From Mycobacterium sp. ITM-2016-00317 (GTDB taxonomy: Bacteria > Actinomycetota > Actinomycetes > Mycobacteriales > Mycobacteriaceae), in NCBI RefSeq assembly GCF_002968295.1, contig NZ_CP134399.1, positions 2,914,001 to 2,978,000 of the forward strand: a DNA stretch of 64,000 nt, given 5' to 3'. A program made the translations under genes and the position numbers. This document shows, piece after piece, positions 16,913 through 24,972 of this stretch (its first letter is position 1; the number at the start of each line of letters is the position of its first letter). Below the pieces are notes generated by a model. The model saw only the letters and a program-made list of their open reading frames with translations, was not told the origin of the DNA and made no database searches.

Positions 16913-18769
16913 TTGAACTCACTGCCTGACGACGATGAGCAAGAGGCCTTCGAGGCGCTGTTGCGATACATCCGCGACGCCCGAGGTTTCGACTTTACCG
17001 GCTACAAGCGCACCTCGCTGATGCGCCGGGTGCGCCATCGGATGGACCAGGCCGGCTTCACGACGTTCGAGGAGTACCTCGACACGCTGCAGGCCAGCGC
17101 CGACGAGTTCGCCGCACTGTTCAACACCGTGCTGATCAACGTCACGAGCTTCTTCCGCGACCCCGCGGCGTGGGACTACCTGCGCAAAGAAGTGGTGCCG
17201 ACGCTGCTGGCCGAACGCAGCACGACCGAGCCCATCCGGGTCTGGAGCGCCGGCTGCGCGTCGGGCCAGGAGGCGTACTCGCTGGCGATGATCCTCGCCG
17301 AGGAGATGGGAGTCGAGGAATTCCGGCAGCGGGTCAAGATCTATGCCACCGATGTGGACGAGGAGGCCCTGAACGAGGCGCGTGCGGCGTCCTACGACGC
17401 CAAAGCCGTGGAGTCGGTGCCCGAAGAACTCCTCGACCGTTACTTCGAGTCGGTCCACGGCAGGCACGTCTTCCGCAAGGACTTGCGGCGTGCCGTCATC
17501 TTCGGGCGCAACGATCTGGTCAAGGATGCACCGATTTCGCGGGTGGACCTGCTGGTGTGCCGCAATACGCTGATGTATCTGAACGCCGACACCCAGCGAA
17601 ATGTCTTGGGGCGGTTGCATTTCGCGCTGGCGCCCAGCGGCGTGCTGTTGCTCGGGCACGCCGAGATGCTGCTCAGCCATACCGACCGGTTCACTCCGCT
17701 GAACCTGAAGCATCGTGTCTTCCGCAAGGCAGCGGTCGCGGGCGACAGCGGTGAACGGCACTCGGCCGCCACGATGCTCGAGCGCCACGGCGACGTGTCC
17801 GATCTGGCCTCGATCCGCGATCTGGCGTTCCGGGCCAGCCCGGTCGCACAGATCGTCGTCACCGGCGACGACACCCTGGCCATGATCAACCAGCAGGCGG
17901 AGAGCACGTTCGGCCTCTCACAACGCGACATCGGCCGGCTGCTGCGCGATCTCGACCTGTCCTACCGTCCGGTGGAACTGCGGACCTACCTGGAACAGGC
18001 CCGAGTGGAGCGGCGCGCCGCCCGCATCCAGGACGTGCAGTGGCGCAGACCGGGCGCGGAGACCGTGTGGTTCGAAATCCACGTGAACCCCTTGGTGGAC
18101 CTCAACAACGGGCTGCTCGGGATCTCGGTGGTGTTCTTCGACGTCACCTCCACGCGCGCATTGCTGGACACCGTCGTGCAGACCAACGGCAAGCTGGAGA
18201 CCGCCTACGAGGAACTGCAGTCGACGAACGAGGAACTGGAGACCACCAACGAGGAGCTCCAGTCCACCGTCGAAGAGCTGGAGACCACCAACGAGGAGCT
18301 TCAATCGACCAACGAAGAACTCGAGACCATGAACGAGGAGTTGCAGTCGACCAACGACGAACTGCACACCATCAACGAGGCGCTGCGGGAAAGCAGCCTC
18401 GAGCTCGCGGAATCGACGGCGTTCATCGAGTCGCTGGTCGGTTCGATCGGCCTGGCCCTGATGATCGTGGACCGGCAGATGCGTGTGGTCGTGTGGAACC
18501 GCGGATGCGAGGAGCTGTGGGGCCTGCGACAGGACGAGGTCATCGGCAAGCCGCTGCCCGGCCTGGACATCGGGCTTCCCGCTGACGAGGTCAAGCCCCT
18601 CATCGGGCGGGTGTTCGTCGACGGCGACCTCAGCGAGCAGACCACCGTGGAGGCCGTGAACAGGCGGGGGAGAGCCGCGCGTATCCGCCTGATGTGTACG
18701 GCCTTCCGCTCAGGTGACGGTGCGGTCAACGGGGCGGTGCTGCTGATGGAGGTCCTGCCCGGCCTCTAG
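16913..18769 (+). CDS. CheR methyltransferase fused to PAS domains with a repetitive coiled coil
   Basis: 618 aa from a TTG at 16913, the first start in the frame; no good ribosome site, so the start is uncertain. Residues 10-275 are CheR: GFDFTGYKRTSLMRRVRHR (N-terminal helical part), NVTSFFRDP, WSAGCASGQEAYSLAM (S-adenosylmethionine site) and VCRNTLMYL. Residues about 300-415 form a PAS-like domain, 425-490 a coiled coil of repeated EELQSTN/EELETTN units, and 500-615 a second PAS. There is no histidine kinase domain. In many bacteria CheB, CheR, PAS and kinase occur on one chain; here CheB is 15 kb away. Confidence 0.88.
   Translation: MNSLPDDDEQEAFEALLRYIRDARGFDFTGYKRTSLMRRVRHRMDQAGFTTFEEYLDTLQASADEFAALFNTVLINVTSFFRDPAAWDYLRKEVVPTLLAERSTTEPIRVWSAGCASGQEAYSLAMILAEEMGVEEFRQRVKIYATDVDEEALNEARAASYDAKAVESVPEELLDRYFESVHGRHVFRKDLRRAVIFGRNDLVKDAPISRVDLLVCRNTLMYLNADTQRNVLGRLHFALAPSGVLLLGHAEMLLSHTDRFTPLNLKHRVFRKAAVAGDSGERHSAATMLERHGDVSDLASIRDLAFRASPVAQIVVTGDDTLAMINQQAESTFGLSQRDIGRLLRDLDLSYRPVELRTYLEQARVERRAARIQDVQWRRPGAETVWFEIHVNPLVDLNNGLLGISVVFFDVTSTRALLDTVVQTNGKLETAYEELQSTNEELETTNEELQSTVEELETTNEELQSTNEELETMNEELQSTNDELHTINEALRESSLELAESTAFIESLVGSIGLALMIVDRQMRVVVWNRGCEELWGLRQDEVIGKPLPGLDIGLPADEVKPLIGRVFVDGDLSEQTTVEAVNRRGRAARIRLMCTAFRSGDGAVNGAVLLMEVLPGL
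18208..18372 (+). repeat. In-frame repeat encoding EELQSTN/EELETTN heptads
   Basis: About seven copies of a 21-nt unit (gaggaact-gcag-tcgacgaac type), read as 7-residue heptads within the CheR-PAS gene. It forms a long signalling coiled coil; variants differ mainly at third codon positions. Confidence 0.85.
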
Positions 18770-19878
18770 GACGGGGTGGCCGGGGTGCGCGGCGCATACC
18801 GCAAAATCGCCGCGACGCCGTCTCTGGGGGCCAACCGTTCGTCGACACCGATCAGGTTCGCGTCGATGCCGACCGCTGCCAGGGGTAGGGCCTCGTCGGC
18901 CCTGACCGTCACGCAGCGCTCGGAGCCCAGCTCGGAGAGCACCTCAGGGGTGGGCGCCACGCTGATCGGCGAGTCGCCGAGATACACCGTGGCATCCCCG
19001 ATGTCGCCGATGATCAGAGTTTCCACCGCGCCTTCGCGCAGTGCGGCGCAGACGCCGGCGAGGCCCTCGGTGGCCAACCCGGAGTCACGGTCATGCTCGG
19101 CGTTGAACCTCTGCGCGGCGGCATCGATGTCATCGACACGGCGCAGGCGCAGCTGCGTCTCGATGTCGTGCTGCAGCGCCGACTCGTCGATACTGCCGCG
19201 GGCACCGGCGTTGATCTCGGTGACCGAGTCGGTGACGCGCTTCGGAAGTGCGCCGAGCAGGTCGGCACGTGAGGTGACCTCGCCCGCGATGAACACGACG
19301 TCGGGTCCGCCGTCGTCGAAGGCCTTCACCACTTCGTCGGCGACCTTCTGGATGTTCTTCAGCCGCGCCCCTTCCGCCGCGCGCTGCGGGTCGCCGTAGC
19401 CGGGCGACTCGGCACCGGTCGCCTTGTGCACCGGGTACTCGCCGCCGGTGACGGTGCTGCTGCGGCTTCGGCCACCGGCCCGCACGGTGATGTCGGCACC
19501 CTGGTGGTCCACGACCACGAGCAGGTATGGGCGGTCGTCGGCGCCGTGCACCACCGCGGGAATCAGATAGGGCAGCTCGGAGACACGTGCGGTGGGCTGC
19601 TCCGGAGGCCGCACCAGACGCTCGACGAGACGCACCCCGCGATCGGCGATCACCGCGCACCCACTGCGGCCGACGGCCGGCGGCGTCTCCTCGAGTCCAC
19701 GACGGACGCTGTCGATCAACTCGGCATCAGCTCCCTGGGCGCTCAGCTGCTCCGCGACGGCGCGCCACCGCAACTCGGACTGTTTCTCCGCATCGGCGGT
19801 GTCGTGCGAGTCGTCGACATACACAGACGCGAACGGGCCGTCGGCTTCCAGAAGCGAGCGAAAACGATGTGACTGCAT
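18766..19878 (-). CDS. Rv2629/Balon-family ribosome hibernation factor (eRF1-like)
   Basis: 370 aa. It resembles the mycobacterial Rv2629 / Msmeg1130 family by its start FRSLLEADGPFASVYVDDSHDT, PYLLVVVDHQGAD, VIADRGV, and ALREGAVETLIIGDIGDATVY in the C-terminal L7Ae-like part. These proteins are archaeal/eukaryotic release-factor-1 homologues; Balon-type members bind the ribosomal A site during stress or stationary phase. The gene converges on the CheR-PAS gene, and both stops share one CTAG. A near-consensus SigF element lies just upstream. The identification comes from memory of the family, not a search. Confidence 0.8.
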   Translation of the reverse strand: MQSHRFRSLLEADGPFASVYVDDSHDTADAEKQSELRWRAVAEQLSAQGADAELIDSVRRGLEETPPAVGRSGCAVIADRGVRLVERLVRPPEQPTARVSELPYLIPAVVHGADDRPYLLVVVDHQGADITVRAGGRSRSSTVTGGEYPVHKATGAESPGYGDPQRAAEGARLKNIQKVADEVVKAFDDGGPDVVFIAGEVTSRADLLGALPKRVTDSVTEINAGARGSIDESALQHDIETQLRLRRVDDIDAAAQRFNAEHDRDSGLATEGLAGVCAALREGAVETLIIGDIGDATVYLGDSPISVAPTPEVLSELGSERCVTVRADEALPLAAVGIDANLIGVDERLAPRDGVAAILRYAPRTPATPS

Positions 19879-19887
19879 GGCCTTCGG

Positions 19888-19912
19888 GTGCCCGGAGCGG
19901 AGCCGCGCAAAC
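19888..19912 (-). promoter_or_regulatory. Imperfect SigF-type promoter, GTTT-N15-GGGCAC
   Basis: Minus strand GTTT (19912-19909), 15 nt, GGGCAC (19893-19888), 10 nt before the ATG of the Balon-like gene. Spacing is exact but the -10 departs from GGGTA at one base. Confidence 0.35.
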
Positions 19913-19914
19913 GT

Positions 19915-20568
19915 TCACCCGTCCAGAAGCGCACCGGCGAACCGCAGATCGGCCACCAGCGACCGGAACGACTCCTCACGGTCCTGGGAGCGCCCACGCA
20001 GCACCGCCGAAGGGTGCACGGTCGCCACCGCTTTCGCATCACGCACACCGTTCGGGACGGTGTCGGGTGGCAGTTCAAGGACCTCGCCGCGGTGCGCGGT
20101 GAGACGAAACGAGTTGCCGAGCAGAGATTTGGCGGCGGTGGCTCCCAGCAGCACCACCACGGCGGGCTCCACGGCCTCCAGTTCCGCGAACAGCCACGGC
20201 CGGCACGCGACCACCTCCGTGCGGCTGGGCGTCTTGTGGATACGGCGGGTCCCGCGCTCGGGCGGGGCGAATTTGAAGTGCTTGACCGCATTGGTCAGAT
20301 AGACCGGAGCACGGCTCAGACCCGCTTCGTCCAAAGCCTTGTCGAGCAAGCGGCCCGCGGGTCCGACGAACGGTTCACCGGCGAGGTCTTCGCGGTCGCC
20401 GGGCTGCTCGCCGATCATCATCATGCGGGCGTCACCGGGACCGCTGCCGAAGACGGCGCGGCTGGCGTTGGCGTACAGGCTGCAACCACGGCAGGACTGC
20501 GCGGCGGCGGCCAGCCCGGCGAGATCGCGGCTTTCCGGAACGAACTGGTCGGCACCTGAGGTCTTCAT
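19915..20568 (-). CDS. udgX: Uracil-DNA-binding glycosylase UdgX
   Basis: 217 aa from the ATG at 20568; an upstream in-frame start at 20667 would add an unconserved tail. UDG-superfamily motif GEQPGD (53-58), NAVKHFKF, and the UdgX-specific loop RRIHKTP with His111, the residue that forms the covalent bond to abasic uracil sites in M. smegmatis UdgX. Cys26, Cys29 and Cys122 fit Fe-S ligands. HPSAVLRG is the second catalytic motif. The enzyme excises uracil and stays covalently attached to DNA. GGGGGTACCCCC, a 12-bp palindrome, lies 6 nt before the start. Confidence 0.92.
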   Translation of the reverse strand: MKTSGADQFVPESRDLAGLAAAAQSCRGCSLYANASRAVFGSGPGDARMMMIGEQPGDREDLAGEPFVGPAGRLLDKALDEAGLSRAPVYLTNAVKHFKFAPPERGTRRIHKTPSRTEVVACRPWLFAELEAVEPAVVVLLGATAAKSLLGNSFRLTAHRGEVLELPPDTVPNGVRDAKAVATVHPSAVLRGRSQDREESFRSLVADLRFAGALLDG

Positions 20569-20757
20569 GGCGAGGGGGTACCCCCAATTCCGACCAGCCA
20601 CAAAGCGAAACGCGGGCACCGAGGAATATCCGCCAGGCGAAGTGTTTCGTCCCCGCGACCGTCCCAAAGTTCCTGCGTAGCATCGGTTTCAGCACCACTT
20701 GAGCGGACGCCGGAGAAGTCGGGGGGTCGCCGTCGGTACGCCGGGCCGTGGACGGGT

Positions 20758-21558
20758 ATGCCAACCGGCATGAGTGCGTCCGACGGGCTCGACCTCGCTT
20801 GGGTCGCCGCGGCCTTCGACAGGCTGTCGTTGCTGCCGGACGACGCCGCCGAGCATGCCAGGCTTCGCAACGAGATCATCCGCAACTGCCTTCCGCTGGC
20901 CGACCGGATCGCCCGGCGGTATGACCGCAGAGGGGAAGCGCACGAGGACCTGGTCCAGGTGGCGCGGGTCGGGTTGATCAACGCGGTCAACCGGTTCGAC
21001 CCCGCTGCGGGGAACGAGTTCCTGTCCTTCGCGGTTCCCACCATGCTCGGCGAGGTCAAGCGGTACTTCCGGGACTGCGGCTGGGCCGTGAACGTGCCCC
21101 GTCGGCTCAAGGACCTCTATCCGGCGCTGGGGCAGGCCACGGCGGAGCTGACGCAGCGACTCGGCCGCTCCCCGAATTCGGCGGAGCTGGCCGAACTGCT
21201 GGCGGTGGACCGGATGGACGTCGTCGAGGCGCTGACCGCCGCGGCCGGATTCAAGACACGGTCGATCGATTCCGGTCCCACGCGCGAGGATGGGAGTGCC
21301 GCGATGATCGACCGATTGGGGAGCCCGGACCGGGATATCGGGTTCATCGACGAGTGCGATGCGCTGCGCGCCCAGTTGGCGTCGCTGCCCGCGCGCGAGT
21401 ACCGGATCGTCATCATGCGGTTTTTCGAATCGTTGACACAGTCGGAGATCGCGGCGCGCATGGGAATCTCACAGATGCACGTGTCGCGGCTGCTGACGCA
21501 GTCACTGACCCGCCTTCGCAACGGGATGCTCGACTCCGACGACACCGCGATCGCCTGA
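20758..21558 (+). CDS. SigF/SigB-family RNA polymerase sigma factor
   Basis: 266 aa (262 from the second ATG at 20770). Sigma region 2: LRNEIIRNCLPLADRIARRYDRRGEAHEDLVQVARVGL read in pieces, and FLSFAVPTMLGEVKRYFRD. Region 3: VPRRLKDLYPALG. Region 4: LPAREYRIVIMRFFESLTQSEIAARMGISQMHVSRLL. This is the group 3 general-stress/sporulation class. No anti-sigma gene is adjacent, unlike canonical mycobacterial sigF, which follows usfX, so it may be a paralogue of SigF. Several SigF-type promoters occur in the window. Its 3' end overlaps the AraC remnant. Confidence 0.88.
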   Translation: MPTGMSASDGLDLAWVAAAFDRLSLLPDDAAEHARLRNEIIRNCLPLADRIARRYDRRGEAHEDLVQVARVGLINAVNRFDPAAGNEFLSFAVPTMLGEVKRYFRDCGWAVNVPRRLKDLYPALGQATAELTQRLGRSPNSAELAELLAVDRMDVVEALTAAAGFKTRSIDSGPTREDGSAAMIDRLGSPDRDIGFIDECDALRAQLASLPAREYRIVIMRFFESLTQSEIAARMGISQMHVSRLLTQSLTRLRNGMLDSDDTAIA

Positions 21559-22582
21559 CCGCGCGCCTCGGCGCGCCAAGGTCTGGTGCGGGCTCTCGCC
21601 GTACACCTCGCGGTAGAGCACGGCGAACCGTCCCGTGTGCCCGAACCCCCAGCGCGTCGCGGTTGCGGTGACCGTCGTCGTCGAGCGGTCGGCGAGGATC
21701 AGTTCCTGGCGTGCCTTGGCCAACCGCACCCGGCGGAGGTGGGCCGAGGGAGTGGTCCCGAGGTGGCGCCGGAACAGGTACTGGATGGTTCGCGGGGTGG
21801 CGAACGCCTTCGCGGCCAGATCAGCGATGGAGATGCCGCGCCCGGCGTTGGCGTCGATATAGGCCAGCACCGTGCGCAACGTCTCCGGGAAGGTCTCCGT
21901 CGGCAGCGGCACGGTGTGATCGTCGGTGTGGTGTGGAAGCCGGCCAGTGTCGCAGCACGCAACAGGGCGGCGAGCGCGTCGACCATGCTTTCCGCGGCCC
22001 TGCGGTCGTCGGACTCCAGCACGTCGGTGACGTAGCTGATCGTGCGTTTGAGCATCTCGGACGTCGCCTGCGTGCGCGGTGCCAGCCAGCCCGCACGGCC
22101 GGCCGAGCGGGGGTGTGCACCCTGAAGGTGGATCGCGGTGACGCGTGCGGTGGTGAACTCCACCGACACCGGGCGCCGGCCCGCTGTGACCAGTCTCAGG
22201 TCGCCCCGACCTGCCTCTGCGCAGTCCTGCCCGGACCGGTACAGCACTGTGCCGGCGTGAACCCAGAGTACGACGTCCTCACGGAGCTGCTCGGCTGTGA
22301 GAGTCGTTGTGCCCGAATGGGTCACCTGGTCGACCTGGAAGCCGGCCGACGCGTGCCGGACGTGGTGGTAACGAATCGGCGCAGCCGCGTCGGCAGCTGG
22401 ATACCGATGTCTTCGCCGTAGATCGCGTGCAGGCGTTCGCGTACGGCCCGCGGGTGGTCGGCGGAGAATTCGGCGCGCGTCAGTGGGAGCGGCTCACCAG
22501 GTGCGGTCAAGAACCCGACGCTGCCTACCGACGAGTCGAATCGCCAGACGGCACGGTCCTCAAGTCCACCAGCACCTTTCAT
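21502..22582 (-). pseudogene. AraC-family regulator broken by two frameshifts
   Basis: Three adjacent frames together read as one AraC protein. From the ATG at 22582 the N-terminal part runs to about 22390 (TRAEFSADHPRAVRERLHAIYG). The middle continues in a second frame to about 21920 (APIRYHHVRHASAGFQVDQV, then TISYVTDVLESDD). The DNA-binding part is in a third frame (LAAKAFATPRTIQYLFRRHLG, ARQELILADRSTT, WGFGHTGRFAVLYREVYGESP). Each junction needs one added base, so two single-base deletions or assembly errors. The third frame overlaps the sigma gene tail. If truly broken, it cannot bind DNA as written. Confidence 0.75.
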
Positions 22583-22646
22583 CCCACGCTGCGCGAGCAA
22601 TGCCTGGAATTATGACACGTCAGGCAATGCTCGTCGCAGCGCGGGA
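22583..22646. terminator. Long imperfect inverted repeat after katE
   Basis: Arms of about 24 nt (22583-22606 and 22621-22646) around the loop gaattatgacacgt; core GAGCAATGCCTG / CAGGCAATGCTC with a one-base bulge and two mismatches. It starts 37 nt beyond the catalase stop and ends at the AraC start, so termination of katE is the simplest role. There is no T tract. Confidence 0.5.
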
Positions 22647-22682
22647 CGAAAGTCACGCCGCCGAGATCCGAATGCGAAAGGC

Positions 22683-24830
22683 TCACTTACGCCGTGTGCG
22701 CCGGGTTTTCGGAGCCTCGGCGCGCACCGGAGCGACTGCCGAGGACATCACCGCTTCCGCGCGCTCCCAGACCCGGTGCATACCGAGCGCGGCCAGCAAC
22801 TCGGCGCCGAAGGACGTCGACACGTCGTCGGCCGTCAGCACGCCGGGCAGACCGAGGTCGATGTCGGCGTTCTGCAGGGCCGTGCGCGCATCGCCCCATG
22901 CCGCCACCGGCTTGCAGTGCCGAAGCATCTCCTGCAGGAGGATGACCATCTTGATGTCGGCACGCGCGAGTGCGCCACCGGCCACCACGACGGCGTCGAA
23001 CTCGATGGATCGCGCGGTGTCGAACGTGCGGTCCACCACCAGCGTGCGCCTGCCCGACTTCAGTTGCCCACCGGCCGGCGCGACGACCGCCGGGACGACC
23101 CCGGCCTTGTCCATCGCCTTGACCAGTTTGGCCACCCCGGCCAGGTCGGAGTTCTCGTCGGCGATGATCGCGACCTTGCGACCCTTGACCGGTCCTGGTG
23201 TGGTGACGACCTGGGACAGGGCCGGTGACAGCGTCACCTCGACGGGCGGATTGCCCTTGGGGGCCGGAAGGCCCAGCCCCTGCGCGACCTGCTCACACAG
23301 ATCGGCGTCGACGTTGGCCAGCACCTCCAGCTCGCGCTCCTTGATGGCCTGCTCGTAGCACTTGCCGAGTTCGAAGGTGAACGCCTCGACGATGTGGGCC
23401 TGCTCGATCGGGGTCAGCGACCGGTAGAACATCGCCGCCTGGGTGAAGTGGTCGTCGAACGACGTCGGCGCGACCCGCCCGACCCGGCCCTCCACCGGAC
23501 GGGCGCTCTGCACGTATCCGCCCTCGTCGGCGTCGGCGACCAGCGGTTCACCGCCGTCGATGCTGTTCGGCCGGTACGGCGCCTGGCCGGTGTGGATGGC
23601 CGTCTGGTGCATGCCGTCGCGCAACATGTCGTTGACCGGGCAGCGGGGCCGGTTGATGGGCAGCTGGGTGAAGTTCGGCCCGCCCAGCCGGGTCAGCTGC
23701 GTGTCCAGGTACGAGAACAGCCTGGCCTGCATCAGCGGGTCGTTGGTCACCTCGATGCCGGGCACCAGGTTGCCGGTGTGGAATGCGACCTGCTCGGTCT
23801 CCGCGAAGTAGTTGGTGGGATTGCGGTTCAGGGTCAGCTTGCCGATCCGCTGCACCGGCACCAGCTCTTCGGGCACGATCTTGGTCGGGTCGAGAAGGTC
23901 GATGCCCTCGAAGGTCTCGGTGCCGTCGTCGGGCATCACCTGCACACCGAGCTCGTACTCCAGCGGCGCACCCGCCTCGATGCCGTCGGCCATGTCGCGG
24001 CGGTGGAAGTCGGGGTCGAAGCCCGCGGCGAGCTGGGCTTCCTCCCACACCAGCGAGTGGACGCCGGCCACCGGCTTCCAGTGGAACTTCACCAGGCTGG
24101 TCTCACCTTTGCCGTTCACCAGCCGGAAGGTGTGGACGCCGAAGCCCTCCATGGTGCGGTAGGAGCGCGGGATGCCGCGGTCACTCATGTTCCAGAACAC
24201 GTGGTGGGTGGCCTCGGTGTGCAGCGACACGAAATCCCAGAACGTGTCGTGCGCGGACTGCGCCTGCGGGATCTCCCGGTCCGGATGCGGCTTACCCGCG
24301 TGGATCACGTCGGGGAACTTGATGCCGTCCTGGATGAAGAAGACCGGGATGTTGTTGCCGACGAGGTCGAAAGTGCCCTCCTCGGTGTAGAACTTGACCG
24401 CGAATCCGCGGGTGTCGCGGACGGTGTCGGCCGAACCGCGGGAGCCGAGCACGGTCGAGAAACGGCAGAAGACGTCGGTCTGCTGACCTTTCTTGGCCAG
24501 GAACGCGGCCTTGGTGATCGAGGCCGCGTTGCCGTAGGCCTCGAACACGCCGTGCGCTGCGGCGCCGCGGGCGTGCACCACCCGCTCCGGGATGCGTTCG
24601 TGGTCGAAATGGGTGATCTTCTCCCGCAGGTGAAAATCCTCCATCAAGGTGGGCCCGCGGCTTCCGGCCTTCAGTGAATGGTCGGTGTCGGGGATCCGTA
24701 CACCCTGCGCAGTGGTGAGGTAACGACCGGTCTGCGCCCTCGGATCGGGTTGCTCATCAGTGCTTTTCGAAGCACCGGTGGGGCTGACCCGGGCGGGTGC
24801 GGACTGGTCGCGCTTGCGCGGAGCTGGCAT
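22683..24830 (-). CDS. katE: Large-subunit catalase (HPII type, C-terminal GATase-like domain)
   Basis: 715 aa, typical of clade 2 catalases. The distal heme His lies in [12 protein letters not shown], the Asn in [17 protein letters not shown], and the proximal heme Tyr in RLFSYLDTQ. After residue ~560 a flavodoxin/class I GATase-like domain follows ([22 protein letters not shown]). A basic tail KTRRTRRK ends the protein. It breaks down hydrogen peroxide in the cytoplasm. A GGAGG ribosome site and a perfect SigF-type promoter precede the ATG, consistent with stationary-phase and stress control known for katE. Confidence 0.95.
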   Translation of the reverse strand: MPAPRKRDQSAPARVSPTGASKSTDEQPDPRAQTGRYLTTAQGVRIPDTDHSLKAGSRGPTLMEDFHLREKITHFDHERIPERVVHARGAAAHGVFEAYGNAASITKAAFLAKKGQQTDVFCRFSTVLGSRGSADTVRDTRGFAVKFYTEEGTFDLVGNNIPVFFIQDGIKFPDVIHAGKPHPDREIPQAQSAHDTFWDFVSLHTEATHHVFWNMSDRGIPRSYRTMEGFGVHTFRLVNGKGETSLVKFHWKPVAGVHSLVWEEAQLAAGFDPDFHRRDMADGIEAGAPLEYELGVQVMPDDGTETFEGIDLLDPTKIVPEELVPVQRIGKLTLNRNPTNYFAETEQVAFHTGNLVPGIEVTNDPLMQARLFSYLDTQLTRLGGPNFTQLPINRPRCPVNDMLRDGMHQTAIHTGQAPYRPNSIDGGEPLVADADEGGYVQSARPVEGRVGRVAPTSFDDHFTQAAMFYRSLTPIEQAHIVEAFTFELGKCYEQAIKERELEVLANVDADLCEQVAQGLGLPAPKGNPPVEVTLSPALSQVVTTPGPVKGRKVAIIADENSDLAGVAKLVKAMDKAGVVPAVVAPAGGQLKSGRRTLVVDRTFDTARSIEFDAVVVAGGALARADIKMVILLQEMLRHCKPVAAWGDARTALQNADIDLGLPGVLTADDVSTSFGAELLAALGMHRVWERAEAVMSSAVAPVRAEAPKTRRTRRK

Positions 24831-24872
24831 GAAAGGTGCCTCCGAGTTCGGGGTAGCAGGAGCCCCACCGCA

Positions 24873-24897
24873 ATACCCGTTCAGGAACGTGTCAAAC
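24873..24897 (-). promoter_or_regulatory. SigF-type promoter for katE
   Basis: Minus strand GTTT (24897-24894), 15 nt, GGGTAT (24878-24873): an exact consensus match, predicting a 5' UTR of about 36 nt. Confidence 0.75.
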
Positions 24898-24972
24898 GCT
24901 CGGTCACGACGCTCTTGACGGTCTGATAGACCAGGTGCCGGGCACCCGGATCGCCTTGGGCCAAGGCTCGAC

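Noticed and set aside
18208..18372. CRISPR-like repetition
   Set aside because: Units are contiguous, in frame and code for a coiled coil; no spacers.
20568..20640. SigF promoter for udgX
   Set aside because: GTTT and GGGTA are present on the minus strand but 24 nt apart, outside the 15-17 window.
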